Shown here: positions 12,380 through 24,600 of the stretch, piece by piece | Layout: every line of letters begins with the position of its first letter | Position numbering within the stretch: position 1 is the stretch's first letter | NCBI RefSeq assembly: GCF_030272615.1 | Contig: NC_081409.1 | Span: forward strand, 652,892,468 to 652,956,467 | Length of the DNA stretch: 64,000 nucleotides | DNA from: Cryptomeria japonica | Taxonomy: Eukaryota > Streptophyta > Pinopsida > Cupressales > Cupressaceae | Direction of reading: 5' to 3' | Program-made: the position numbers and the translations under genes | The notes under the pieces: generated by a model | What the model saw: the letters and a program-made list of their open reading frames with translations, nothing else | What the model was told of the DNA's origin: nothing | Databases searched by the model: none

Positions 12380-13936
12380 ACAAAATCTTCATATCTAAGC
12401 ATCCTAGATATTGAGTAGCAAGCTATGATAGCCTACATTTAAATATGATTTCATGATTGATTTTGTTATGATTGTCATGATATTGCATCAAAGCTTATAG
12501 GAATTGTTTAAAGAGAATTGTGTTACAACCATTACCATTTCTAAGGTAATATTATTTCATTTTAGCATTTAAATTATAATTTAGCCTCTATTCTTTATGA
12601 GAATAAGATCTCCTTTTGAACTATCATAGTTTTTATGGAGCCGGGAACACCAACACAAGGTTTGAATTAGGTAAGACCCTAAATAGCACCACCCTTTTTC
12701 CATGTTTTTTATGTGTGCAAGTTTATATCTAAAAGTAGATAGGGTTATAGGTGCACAAATAAAACAATGAGAGGTGATCTTAAAATTTGAACATGAGGAA
12801 ACACTTGGGCTAAGGAACCCTCCAACTATGTCCAACACTTTTTTGATTTTTTTAGAGAGACATATCTACATGACCTCCTAATCTGGAAGCTGGGACTTAT
12901 TGTTAACATAGATAAAATTAGATTAGGGTACCCTCCAATTATCTTCAATTTCTAAAACCGAGCTAGTGTGTTAATTTCGATTTTTACATTTCTTTATTAT
13001 TACTAAAAATCATCATTATTTTATCATTTGATCTAGTTTATTCACACACACTTCACAATCTTAATTCTATTACAACAAAGTAGTAATAAACCCACAAGTA
13101 TTAAGCTCTCCTTTTAGGACTGCAGTTGAACCTAGTTTATTCTTCTAATGATATACCATGGATAATTAAGACCTTCATTTGTATTCTTAGGCTAGGATCT
13201 CAAATTAAACATATCAAAACCAAAGGTGATCCTTAGGTTTTTAACTATTGCAAATGTCATGACACAATCCATTGTACCTCAAGATGCACTGTTTTTTCAC
13301 TAAACTTTAGAACTTGCCTTAGATATCATGCCCTTAGAAAAAAAAACCTAAAATTCAACTTCTCATATTTTGATGGAACAATAATTGATCTATAGGTTTC
13401 TGTCTTTTGTAAACATGATTATGTAGCATCATAAACTTTTGACCTTAATAATTTCACAACAGCTTTACAACTAATTTACATGTATATGCCTAATTTATGC
13501 ATGTTTGTGCCTGATTTCAAAATCGCTTTTATAAACTGGGTTATTTCCCATATTCCTAGGAGTTTTGCTAGCATACTTTACTAAGACTAGGGTTCTTAGT
13601 ATCCCATTCTTACTAAAATAGCCTAAAATTTTGAGAGATGAAAGTTGGACTTGTAGTTTATGTGATTCAATCTTGATTTGTCACCCTATCCTAGAATTTT
13701 GTTTTTAAAAAGTGTAAGTTGATTATAAATACAATTGGGTTTCCCATTTTAAATTCTAGTATAGCTGAGCAAGCAATTTAATCTATGCAATCCAGTTCCA
13801 ATCAAACAAGCGCATTCAAAGAGCATAGCAATAAATAAAATTCAATAATTCAAGTCTCGTATAGAAAATATGATCAAGCATAATATGTCATTTCATGTTG
13901 TAAGCATGCACTAACATGTTACAAGACTTCACAAGC
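12380..13936. repeat. diverged copy of the AACACTAACACAAGGTTTG repeat family
   Basis: From 12644 the sequence GAACACCAACACAAGGTTTGAATTAGGTAAG-like opens a unit that is also present at 14082, 16551, 30462 and 53279 in this window. All copies share the opening words, a GCACCCAACA or GGCATCCAACA block, a CACACTTCAC block and a CTCCTTTTAGGA or CTTCCTTGGGGA block near the end. This copy ends near 13210. The flanks, 12380-12643 and 13490-13936, also resemble 52680-53273, so the repeated unit is longer than the core. No ORF is shared, so it is probably a non-coding or LTR part of an old element family. Confidence 0.55.
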
Positions 13937-16540
13937 ATCACATTGAACTTTTTTGTGAGATTGGACTTGAAAGGATTTCATACCAAAGGTAAAATATTGT
14001 CATATAAACATTCATCATTTATTTAGCCTTTGTCCTTGTGAGGGAACACATCCTATCTCATAATCACTATTGTTGAAATGAGAACACTAACACAAGGTTT
14101 GGCTTAGGCAAGCCCTTATATGTACACCACGTTTTCCCCAAATTTTGTGTCTATAGGTGTATATTTGATAGTGGGAAAGTTACAAACATGCAGAGAAGAT
14201 AGTTACAGACATTGATAGACTTTGAATGCACAAAAAATCTCAGACTAGAGCACCCAACACCCGTATCTTTCTAGTTTGACCTAGACTTTTAAGAGACATG
14301 TTTAGAAATTCTTGCTTTAATTTTATATTGTCTCTTGATCCCTTCACCACCTTCAGACACAAGAACCTAACACTTATGTCCAACACACTCAACTCTCAAT
14401 TTCAGTTCCAAGTTCCTCTCCTTGTCTCTATCTCAGTTTTTTTTTTTTGTTTCAATATATCATTTTGTATTTGTTGTATTTTATCACATTTAGTCATCAT
14501 CATTGTTAATCTACTACACTTGAATAGACTTCGCTATCTTAATCTTTTAGAACAAATGGAATAGGAAACCTTATACCTAGCTCTTCCTTGGGGATAGTAG
14601 GCTAGGCCTATTCATGTTCCTAATGTCAAAAAAGGATTTGGGATATATAGGCTGCATTATTGAGTCTTAGAGATCCCATTTCCATTTATTTTAGATGAAA
14701 ATATTTGTTTGAGCTCAAAGTGCACCAAAAAATTGCTCAAGGTTGGATTCCTTAAAATTTAAACAACAACTTGTAGAATTGAAGCTTTGATACCATGTTG
14801 GATTTATTGATTCAACCCCACAAATCCCAATAATCACTTCCATAGTCAAAATCCCTATCATAAGTAGAGATCAATCAAGATATATTTTCTCTACAACATA
14901 AGAACTATATTGATGCACAAAAGATAATGAATGATTACAATGAAACATGAATCCTTATAGAAAGGATAAAGAAACCCCAGATGAAGATTAGACTAGCTAG
15001 TGACAAGTGTCCACATCATATGTAATGAGACAACATGTGACATTGTTTAGGAATTAAAGAAAATATGTACAGAAATTTTTTGTATCATTAGACTAGGCAA
15101 CCATAGCATAAGATTTACATAAGTATATATTCTCAAATGATGGTTAAGATCCCAAGTGACTCCTAACATTAAAAATGCAACATTCATTATAAAACATAGA
15201 AAGATAAGGAATTGTAAAACACTTTTAGATTTAATAAAATAAAAAATCAATATTCTAAATTAGATATGTTTGAATACAACCCTAAATAGGAATATAGCTA
15301 CTAGTAAAATCTAGATCACGATTAATCAATCAAAAAATATAGATCAAAATCTCCAAAATCAAGAATGAAATATCTCTAAGATAAAAACATAGTGGGTCTA
15401 AGGGTAGACAAGACCACCAATGATGTAGAGAAATTTTCTATTTTTTTTCCTAATGTTAATCTGACGTGGAATTGAATAAGTGTAAACAAATGAAACAAAA
15501 ATTAACTTAGAAAATTAATATCATTTAGAAATTAGTATTTGAAATAAATAAATAGTAGAAAATTAAATGAAGAAAACTAGGCATTTGGAAAGTGTACAAA
15601 GACAAATTAAAAAAAAAATAGTTCTAGATTATTCTAATTTAAATGTTGGTTCTTTTTAGTATTCCAAATCAAAATAATTCTTCTTGAAGTGTATATGCTT
15701 CACGATTTCTTGATGATTCTTGGATGTGTTTAAATGCTTAAAAAAATGCCTTCAAATATCAACGCAATGAAATGTCACACAAATGTGGGTCAAGTGAACT
15801 CTAAATGACTACTAATAATGGTGGATCAATATTTTAAATATTCAAATTTAAATTTAGACTTAGATCCATGTCTATGGGAGTAAAGCCACACATTATGGGG
15901 TCAACCCAAGACAAGGAATGTGGAATCTTGAGGCAAAGATCATGTGCAAAGAAAAATGTACTGGTGGTAAGACAAATGTGCTGAAATATGCACAAAACAA
16001 TTTAAAATATGATTTAAGATTTAGATTGAATTATAGAACTGTGTGAAAGTAAAGATGAAAATATAGAATTAGAAATAGAAAAGAAAACAAACTTAAAATA
16101 AAAATGTGAAACATATCACTATTTAATAATATTAAAACATTATTTTGAAATAGATATAAAATTAAATAAAATTAACACATAAATTTTAAAGTCACAATAA
16201 TATATTTTTTTAGTATAAATATTAAAATTTAAAATCACTATTATAAATATTTGATACCTTATAATTTTTAACTATGTAACTTGTACTTCTTTATAGATCA
16301 CATTTCACTAATTGTATATTCCATTGTACTTAATCATAATTAAGGTTGTGGCTCCTTCTAGAAGAAACCTAACTAGAATTTCACAAATAAACATGTGGTA
16401 GAACTAAAAGGTAAGACAAAGAATGTATAGAGCACACTTATGCAAGTTAAAAGAAGTAGAAGAGTGGTTCCCTTTTAAAGTCCCCTTTTAAAAGAGTATT
16501 ACAAAACCACATTAAACAATATTAGCCATACATGTTTTCT
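13937..16540. repeat. repeat block A (first copy)
   Basis: This block is colinear and closely similar to 30316-32579 (A'). It starts ATCACATTGAACTTTTTT and ends CATGTTTTCT. It includes one unit of the AACACTAACACAAGG family (from 14082) and a Copia-type PBS/LTR junction at 14784-14796. Relative to A' it carries 474 extra bases (15401-15874) bounded by GTCTA on both sides, and lacks a 136-bp tandem duplication found in A'. ORFs at 14298-14564 and 15047-15250 have no known homologue; the first has a counterpart in A' (30673-30909) but looks like low-complexity chance translation. Confidence 0.85.
14784..15041 (-). mobile_element. remnant of a Copia 5' LTR and primer binding site
   Basis: GCTTTGATACCA at 14784-14795 reads TGGTATCAAAGC on the minus strand, a one-base variant of the Copia PBS. 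It is followed directly by TGTTGGATTTATTG, an LTR end. Sense of the LTR: ...TTATCTTTTGTGCATC... and ...TAGAGAAAATATATCTTG... just before the PBS, typical of plant Copia U5. The outer end is uncertain; ACAACATGTGACA near 15041 is one candidate. A' has the same junction at 31156-31168. I see no Copia coding sequence downstream of it, so only this end survives. Confidence 0.55.
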
Positions 16541-16544
16541 ATGT

Positions 16545-19500
16545 TAGTGAAAACACTAACATAGAGTTTGACTTAGGTAAGCTCCTAAATGACACAATAA
16601 TTTTCCCCATTTTTTGTGTGTATAGATGCATATCTAATAGCAAGAAAGTGGATTAATTGTACCTAAAAATAAGCCTAAACACACAACACAAACAATATGC
16701 AATTAGAAAATTTAAATATACAACAACAAAATAGTGATATCCTTTATGAATTGTTCAGTCAACCATTGTGAAATACATTAATTTAAGAACTTACATCAAG
16801 ATCCAATTATTATTATGTTCAAATCAACAAATCTGATCTCTCCTTTGTTGCAACTTCCAAGCTTAGTAGTCCCTCCACAATCATTCTCAAACTCCTTTGA
16901 TGGCAACTTCCCTACTTCTCATTTCTATCTAACGTAGCACCTTCAATTGTGTGCCAATTGAAATTATACTAGTATACCTATATTTAAAAAATCTATGTAA
17001 AATATGCGAAGAGATATCTTATAATAGAAGAGAATCATCTTTAAAATAAATGTTCTTCTAAAATACTAAAACCAAGAATACAAATCCATTAAAGTCCTGC
17101 ATGCAAAAAGTTGTGAATCTAGCTAGAGACAAGTGGCAAGGGTTCTATTTTATTTAGAGTAATAAAATAACACCTCCACAAAAGCTGAAACATGGAATAT
17201 TTCATGCATTTACCTGTCATTTGCATATCAAATTGTTTCAAAAATAAATTTTTGTTTACAGACATTTTGATGTCATATGCCTCTCCCCATAATAAAAAGA
17301 TGTGAAAGCTCAGTAGTCAATCAAATGGTTCAATCAAATTCTTACACATGATATAAGAAAAACACTCTCTATTTACCCTCTTTGATGACCATTGATAATA
17401 ATATGCAAGAGTATCGACCATTTAGAAATTCATTTATTAAAGAGACACGGTCGAACCCTGAACCAAAAAAGAGAACCACGGGCTCCAAATCGAGTTAAGA
17501 AACCTCCTACAAATTCAGACAGGCCTTTGAGAATGAAATAAATCACTTGTTAAAAATATTGTTAAGTTCTGAACTTCTTCGAGCAACCTTTCAGGAAAAT
17601 GAAGTAGTTCGTGAACTTGTCCCTTTGTTGCCTTAAGAACAAAGAAAATCTCTTTGTTGGAAATATGGACGAATTTCAAACCAAATTTGATTTTTTTTGG
17701 GTTTGTGAACTCAGTTTCAACACCAAGTTAGATGGATGCTCCTTCGCACGTAGAGAAATCTTGTTGGGTCTATTTTGAGTTATCAAAACTTCATTGGCTT
17801 TTGGTCTAAGTTATGAAACTAGGTTAAAGGGAGGGACAAAGAATTTTGAGTAACTTTGTTAAAAAAAAGAAAGCTTAAAGGTTTAAGTTATGACATCAGG
17901 CTAGAGGAACAAAGAACTTTGAGTAACTTTGTGAGTAAAAAGCTTAAAGAGACAAGTTAGGATTGCTTCAATCTTATTTAAAATAAAATAAAGAAAACAA
18001 AAATGATGAGATGAGGATTGCACAAACACCTAGGATGTTTCTGCATGAGAAGGTTATAGGAGTACAAAGTAGACATTGACATATTACGATAGAATTTGAA
18101 TAGACAAAAAGACTTATGCTAATTCATGCCCAACCCTACCTTATTTTCTTGACTACATTTTTTATTATCTATTGAACAATTTTAAACACCTTAAGACTAG
18201 GGCATCCAACATCCTTGTCTAGCACAGTCTACTCCAAGTTTCAAATTTAGGTTCATCTTTGTATATCTATTACAAGTTTGTCTTACTATTTCAACTATTC
18301 ACTTTGTATCTGCTAGTTACTGTTAAATTTAGTTATTTGATCATCATTAACCTAGACCCTACACACACTTCACTATCTCATTTCTTTTGTGATAAAAGAA
18401 CAAAATCCAAGTGCCTAGTTCTCCTTTTAGGATTATCGTTAGGCCTATTCTTGTTCTAATGTTATGAAAGAAATTGAAATCTTTAGTTTGCATTGATTGG
18501 GTTATGATCCCATTTCACAATATTTCATTTTGGTGAACCCATCATGTTTGATTTGAATGTACTCATTTCTAAATTTAATTGCTTTACTTGCATTTAATTA
18601 GCTCGTTAATTAATTGTATCATTCTTATCTCCTATTACATTTTCAATAAAACTTGTGAGAGAAAGAAAATCACTAGAAACTATTGGCCATTAGTGTTGTC
18701 ATTGATGTTAGAGTGTATCATTAACATCATGGTGTAGGACTAATAGAGTGTTCACCATAAGAGGAGATTGTTGTTTGCAGTGATTTTTATAGATTGAACT
18801 CATGCAAAGAAATTATATGGTGTTATTTTTATATAATTTTAGAAGTGTTAATATGCTTTAGACTATGTGGCTTGATCACTTTTGGCCGTTAAACTATTTT
18901 TTATGCTCTTTGGCTTGATTAGGGTTTGCATATTTATCACATCCTTAAACTGTAGGTCTCAGTATTTGGCATGAGCACTTTTGTTATATTTGCTCATTGA
19001 CTAGGTAGTGCACATAGCCATTTGCTTAAGTCATGACTTAAGCTTTCTACGTCAAGTTTTTACCAGCAACGAAAACTTTAAGAACTCCCCTCAAAAAGTT
19101 ATTAAATCCTAGAAATTTTTTTCTTACTTATAGAATTAATATTTAATTGTATTTGTAATTTTTTAGTTATTCATAGAAACAAAATATTAATGTGATTGAT
19201 GAATTTTTTGAAATCGCTCAAAATTAGTAGAAAATATTGGAGATATTTATCTTTCTTGAAAAATAAAAAATAATATTGTTGGTGATTCTTCATTGTATTC
19301 TAACAAATGTAATTTTTTTTGGTAAATCAAGCATTTCTTAAAATTAGAAGAATTTTTTTCATTGTCAAATTACGCTTTTTTTCTTTTGATAAAAGTGACC
19401 GAAGTCACTGAAAAGTTTATATTAATTGGCAAATTATGCTTTGATATTAAATAAATAAAATAATTTTACTGGTGAATTATATAAATATACAAAACTATAT

Positions 19501-19784
19501 AGTTTTACTTGGTAAATTCTATAAATAAAAAAAACTATAGAGTTTTACCTGGCAAATTCTATAGATTAAAAAAAACTAGAAAGTTTTACCTGTCAAATTA
19601 TGTTTTGATATAAAACAAATACAATAATTTTACTAATGAATTATATAAATATAAAAATGATAATAATTTTGTTGGCAAAAATATAAAATGCTAAATGATA
19701 ATAATTAATGTACTTGGTGAATTTAATTTCTAATGTTGAGATAAATTTGAAAGTCCTTAGAATTGAAATCAATATGTTTATTAC
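16545..19784. repeat. repeat block B (first copy)
   Basis: Colinear with 53274-56464 (B') over its whole length, with small indels. Both copies end in ATTAC, directly followed by a chromovirus LTR at the identical point. Within it: a unit of the AACACTAACACAAGG family with a large internal insertion; a tandem repeat of about 70 bp built on AAGTTATG...AGAACTTTGAGTAACTTTG (about 17810-17950); and a run of about 40-bp units, ACTATAGAGTTTTACCTGGC... (19480-19600), with three units here against two in B'. Apart from the fragment at 17420-17690, no coding sequence is visible. Confidence 0.85.
17420..17690 (-). pseudogene. short reading frame also found in block B'
   Basis: The minus-strand translation HISNKEIFFVLKATKGQVHE, then LLHFPERLLEEVQNLTIFLT and SDLFHSQRPV, is nearly identical to the uninterrupted 80-codon frame at 54177-54419 in B', but here a stop follows RPV. 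I do not recognise the family. The mix of charged and hydrophobic residues looks more like real coding sequence than its surroundings. It may be a captured exon carried within the repeat. It could also be chance, since two recent copies will share any frame. Confidence 0.3.
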
Positions 19785-20551
19785 TGAAGTAGTCACCGAT
19801 GAGGAGGGACCTTAAGGAGATCAGTCCAGATCGGTCAGCAGGAGTAAACACAACAAAAATACACAAATATGATGGAGGAAATGCATAATAGATTGTTTTA
19901 TTGGATTAAATTTGATTACATCTAACTGGTAACAACTGGGTTACAACATATCGACACACATGCCTGGTAGAATAGGTCACAACCGGGACCTTGAATCAAA
20001 AGATCTATCTTCTAGGTATAGTCTATCTATCTGATACTCTAATTGATTCTGATTAATTACATTCTAAAGCATGATTACAAATATATATATTGATCCAAAG
20101 GATCTAGTCGGCCCAAAAGGATCAAAACCCAAAGAACAAGACCTAACGTGCAAAAATGAATAAGGTCAGCCTCCACCAAGAGATTCCTCCAAAAAATCCA
20201 AAGGATGAAATAAAGAAGGTCAGCCACACGCCAAGAAACATTGAGATCAACGCTCAAGGCTCCATAAGCTTCAGAATGGGTTTTGATAGATCACTCGAAT
20301 AGGTCTTAGGCAACCGGTAACAAGAAACTGTCATGGAAACCGGTAGCGATATCTTGGTGGTAAGTGATCCAAATGAGATGCGGCTTGAAAGAAAGAAAGA
20401 TGATCAAGTCTTCAAGTAGAAACCAACTCCACAGGATTTGGTGAGCCAAAAGTGGGACACACAGAAAGGAAAACTAAAACTGTAAACAAAAAAGAAAATG
20501 TTTTTTTGTGTTGATGCAAGATTGTTGTGAACCAAGGATGCTCCTCCATCA
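19785..20551 (-). repeat. chromovirus copy 1, 3' LTR
   Basis: Plus-strand ends are TGAAGTAGTCACCGATGAGG and GATGCTCCTCCATCA, so the sense LTR is TGATGGAGG...ACTTCA. About 767 bp, against 797 and 792 bp for the two LTRs of copy 2. The ORF 20075-20257 also occurs in the copy 2 LTR (56755-56937) but is just LTR sequence. Several AACCGGTAAC words occur, as in the other LTRs. Confidence 0.9.
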
Positions 20552-21388
20552 AACATCCGTGGTTAATGAAAAAGTGAGCCTCTCACTTTTATGGGGTTAG
20601 AGGGAAACCAACACGGTCTACCTCTGCCTGAGAAATCCAAGATGAATCTTTGACTGGTCTGCTCTTTTACTTCACAAGATATTATTTGTACTGACTGTTC
20701 CGAGTACTACACCCTATCCTACTATCCAAAATCTCTTCAATAGGATCTGGTTCCTTCCGAGGCAATTGTTTCTCAAGGTCTGCAACACTATCCTCACTAA
20801 ATTATAGTTCATGGTACTCATGAAAATCTGTAATGCTGAATATAGGTGAAATACTTAGACTATCTAGTAGCCCTATTTCATATGCATTTCCAAAACTAAA
20901 CTTCCGCAAAATCTTACAGGATCCAAACTTCTTCATCTGCAACTTATTATAAGTTCCAACTGGGAATCTCTCTTTTCTCAGCTATACCATCACTTCATCA
21001 CCACCTTCAAATTCCTTATGTCTCCTCTTCTCATCTGTCTTCTCCTTATATTTTCTATTCATGTCTTCCAAATGTGGTTTAACCTGAATATGTAATGCTG
21101 CCGTGTGATCTGCAAATTATTCTGCTTCTAAATTCTTCCGGTCTTCACTCCTAATGTCTCTCAATTCTGCTATTCCTCTAGGATGCACTCCAGTAACAAT
21201 CTCAAAAGGTTTTTTTCCAGTACTTCTATTTACTGAATTGTTATAGGCAAACTCTAGTTGTGCAAGGATCAAATCCCAACTTCTAGTTTTATATCCCACT
21301 AAACATCTCAACAAGTTTCCCAAACTCCAGTTAACTACTTTTGTCTATCCATCAGTCTGTGGATGAAAAGTAGAACTGAACTTCAAAC
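20552..21388 (-). pseudogene. chromovirus copy 1 integrase C-terminus and chromodomain
   Basis: The minus-strand frame 21323-21117 carries GNLLRCLVGYKTRSWDLILA, AYNNSVNRSTGKKPFEIVTG and VHPRGIAELRDI, the standard C-terminal core of chromovirus integrase. Downstream at 20750-20614 a chromodomain follows (IEEILDSRIGCSTRNSQYK, stop, YLVK, stop, KSRPVKDSSWISQAEVDR). Both stops stand where copy 2 has sense codons (Lys and Trp). In intact elements the chromodomain steers integration to chromatin marks. Copia-2 begins at 21389 in the middle of integrase. Confidence 0.88.
21384..21388. repeat. left target site duplication of Copia-2
   Basis: CAAAC here and CAAAT at 28772-28776 flank Copia-2. Removing the element and one copy gives the same spacing as the uninterrupted chromovirus copy 2 near 58100, so the 5-bp duplication is well supported despite one C/T difference. 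Confidence 0.9.
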
Positions 21389-22852
21389 TGATGAATAATG
21401 ATGAACAATAAATACCCAACAGATACTGAGAGGGGGGGGGTGAATCAATATGGACAAGAACTTCTTTAACAACTTAAACTGCAAAGACTATACCAACTGG
21501 TAAACAATATCACCAATCTAAATCAAGGCACTACCGGTAGAACACAGTATGACTGTAAAAGACATAAACCGATAACATCTAGATCTTCTCAAAACCAAAT
21601 ATCTCATCTCAAATTCACCCATATGCTTAAGAAAGTAATACATCAAAAATACAATGACCATTGGATCAACTTGCATTACCGCTTAACAGAAAACACTAAA
21701 ACATCACATAAAAAAGCATAACACATAACACACTTTTTTGCACATGGAAACCCAATTGGGAAAAACCATGATGGGGATGAATACCCACAAGTTGTTCTTG
21801 AACTCTTATGAAGTTCTCTCTGTTAGGAGCCTAGTTCAGTTAAAGACTTTACAATAGGTTCTGCTAGGAACCGATCCTGCTAAGGATCACCTGGTTAAGG
21901 GATGGCTAAATACTTGGTTAGAGGTTAAAACCCTGTTAAAGATTACCTTGTAAGAGGATTTGAAGAACTCAATTATTTTGAGTCACCCTGTTAAAGGATT
22001 TACAAAAAGCCTGTTAAAGCTACCTGATAAAGGGATTTTCCATCTGCTGAAATGGTTAGAAGTCAACAGGTAATACACTGATATGATAACAACACTTAAT
22101 GCCAAGGAAGATCTACTTCAGTTTCTTTACATCTGCAATCACACTCTACAAATCTCTTCTTACTCCTTTGGTTTGGAAAGAATCACCTCACATACATTCA
22201 TTTGCCAACAACTTGAAATGAAAATCATTATCGACCTTATAGACAACAATTAGGTCGGTGGCCAAAACCTAAAACCCTAAGCATCTAGGTTAACAATACA
22301 GTCAGTCCAATCCTGGCCGTTTAAACACATTAAATAGGGTTAAATGATATTGAACAAATCACAAGACTTTCTCCATCATTTGTTCTTTACCGCTTCTGGA
22401 AGCTAATAACCCATCACGCACTCTCCATCGTTTACTAAGATTTTGCACATTCCCAAGGTAGATAGAATCAATCTTCTTCATGCAAGATCCTCAAGAAGAT
22501 TCTTCACGCGCACAAGATTGACATGGCAACATGATCTAATCTTCATTTAAATGCTAACTCATCATAGGATGTCGTCAGTCGAATCACACAGACTTGGAAT
22601 GCGTCAACCAAAACCCTGAAGCTGAGACTACCAACCGGTGGTCATATCAAATGAAACCCTGATACAAACTTTGCATATACCGGTTCACACTCCAACATAC
22701 CGGTTCACTTTTTGCATATACTAGTTCATACCATCATACTGGTTCACTTGCTAGTTTTCTTACTTCAATATATTGGTTCATACTTCAGTATATTGACATC
22801 AATGACAACATACAATCCCATCATGTCATCAAACTTTGCACATATGCCAACA
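21389..22852 (-). repeat. Copia-2 3' LTR
   Basis: Plus-strand ends are TGATGAATAATGATG and ATGCCAACA. It holds a nine-G run in GAGAGG...TGAATCA, a palindrome CCCAATTGGG (21752-21761) in the GGAAACCCAATTGGGAAAAACC block, and several CTGTTAAAG words around 21960-22030. Near the sense start (22630-22760) TACCGGTT-like words recur. It is about 52 bp shorter than its partner because one repeat unit there is missing here. Confidence 0.95.
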
Positions 22853-22866
22853 ATCTCCCCCTTTGG
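22853..22866 (-). promoter_or_regulatory. Copia-2 polypurine tract
   Basis: The minus strand reads GCCAAAGGGGGAGAT directly before the LTR start TGTTGGCA. This is the plus-strand primer site for reverse transcription and fixes the inner edge of the 3' LTR. Confidence 0.92.
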
Positions 22867-23194
22867 CATTGATGGCAATACACAAAGATATCTCTACATC
22901 TTCTTCCATATAATATGTCTTCAATACTACAGATATCTTCTCTGCTTCACATCTTCTCCCCCTTTGACAACAATGCCAAAGTGGAGGCACAAACATCCAT
23001 GATCTACTATGCTGCTCCCCATGAGGAGTAGCATCCTTCAACACATCAATCCTAAAAATTATTTGACAATGTAATACCTGACTGATGTGGATCACATACC
23101 TTTAGTTCACCTCTTGAAGGGGTAGCACCCCTAATTCACCTCTTAAATAGGTAAATGTAGCCTTCGGTAGAGGTTTGGTGAATATATTTGCAAA

Positions 23195-24600
23195 CTACTC
23201 TTTACTGGAAACATGTTCCAATACAACCTCTTTGTTTTGAACTTTTTCCCTCAAGAAATGATACTTGAGCTTGAAGTGCTTGGTTCTAGCATGCAATACC
23301 AGATTCTTGGAAATATTAATTGCACTTGTGTTATCGCAAAATATACTCACCGGTTCAGATACATGGACTTTGAAACCACTTAATACATGCTTCATCCAAA
23401 TTGTTTGAGTGAAGTTCATAAATGTTGCTACATATTCTGCTTCTACTGTGGACTGAGAGATACAACTTTGCTTCTTGCTCATCCATGAGACTAGTCTACC
23501 ACCGAGAAAGAATGCACCACCGGTTGTGCTCTTCCGGTCATCCACATTACCATCCCAATTGGCATCAGTAAACACTTTGAGATTGAAATCATTATTGTAT
23601 GGATACCACAATCCATAATCTATAGTGCCCTTCAGATATCTAATAATCCACTTAATTGCTACCAAGTGGGATTCTCTTGGACTTTTCTAGAAATGTGTAG
23701 CAATTCCCACTGCATGTGCAATGTCCGATCTGCTGTGTACTACATAGTGCAACTTACCAATCATTGACCGGTGTTCCTTCTCATTCACCAACACCGAGTC
23801 ATCTTCTTTTGACAATTTACAACCAGCCATCATCAGTGTACCATCCGGTTTGCTGTCTTCCATGCCAAAGGTCTTCAACACCTCTTTGACATACTTGGAC
23901 TATGTGATAAAGATACCATCTTTCATTTGTTGAATCTATAATACAATGAAGAACTTAATCTCTCTAATTAGTGACATCTTGAATTCCTTCTTCATTTCAT
24001 TTGCAAACGCATGGCTCATCTTGTCATCTCCACCAAAAAATATGTCATCAAAAAACACTTTACAGATCAAAATCTAATCTCCTTCTGTCTTCAGTTAGAT
24101 ATTGTTATCTTCACTTATTCTTTCAAATCCAATCTTCACAAGATGGGAGTGTAAACATTCATACCATGCTCTAGGTGCTTTCTTCAATCCATACAAGGCT
24201 TTATGTAGCCTACACACCATATCACTGTCTTCTGATAGGGAAAACCCATCTGGTTACTCTATATACACTTCCTCTTCAAGTATTCCATTTAGGAATGCAG
24301 ATTTCACATCCATCTGATACACTTTGAATCCCTTGAAGGTTTCATATGCAAGTAGCATTCAAACTCCTTCCAATCTAGCTACTGGAGCAAAGGTTTCTCC
24401 ATAGTCTTCTCCTTCTTCTTGAGCATATCCCTTACATACCAATCTTGCTTTGTTTCTTACCACTATGCCATCTTCATTCAGCTTGTTTCTAAGAACCCAT
24501 TTGGTGCCAATAACATTTTTGTGCTCAGGTCTGGGTACCAAAGACCATGTACCATTCTTTTCTATCCGGTCAAGTTCCTCTTCCATAGCCTTAATCGAGT
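23195..24600 (-). pseudogene. Copia-2 reverse transcriptase and RNase H
   Basis: RT starts in the frame that ends at 24359 (MEEELDRIEKNGTWSLVPRP, then NKARLVCKGYAQEEGEDYGE and FAPVARLEGV). Between 24358 and 23882 the frame is broken by stops; the catalytic box at about 24040 reads FFDDIFFGG in place of YVDDIIFGG. RNase H (23665-23195) is open for 156 codons: TDANWDGNVDDRKSTTGGAF, STVEAEYVA, FCDNTSAINISKN and RTKHFKLKYHFLRE, so the usual acidic residues are kept. The last codons (VSSKE) stop short of the usual end because of a nonsense codon. Confidence 0.93.

Noticed and set aside
14298-14564. 88-codon ORF with a counterpart at 30673-30909
   Set aside because: Phe/Leu/Ser-rich translation of a pyrimidine-rich repeat. 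The two copies differ in end points, and no domain is seen.
20075-20257. 60-codon ORF repeated at 56755-56937
   Set aside because: Both are the same place in chromovirus LTRs. Shared openness comes from LTR homology, and the codons include hydrophobic low-complexity stretches with no start context.
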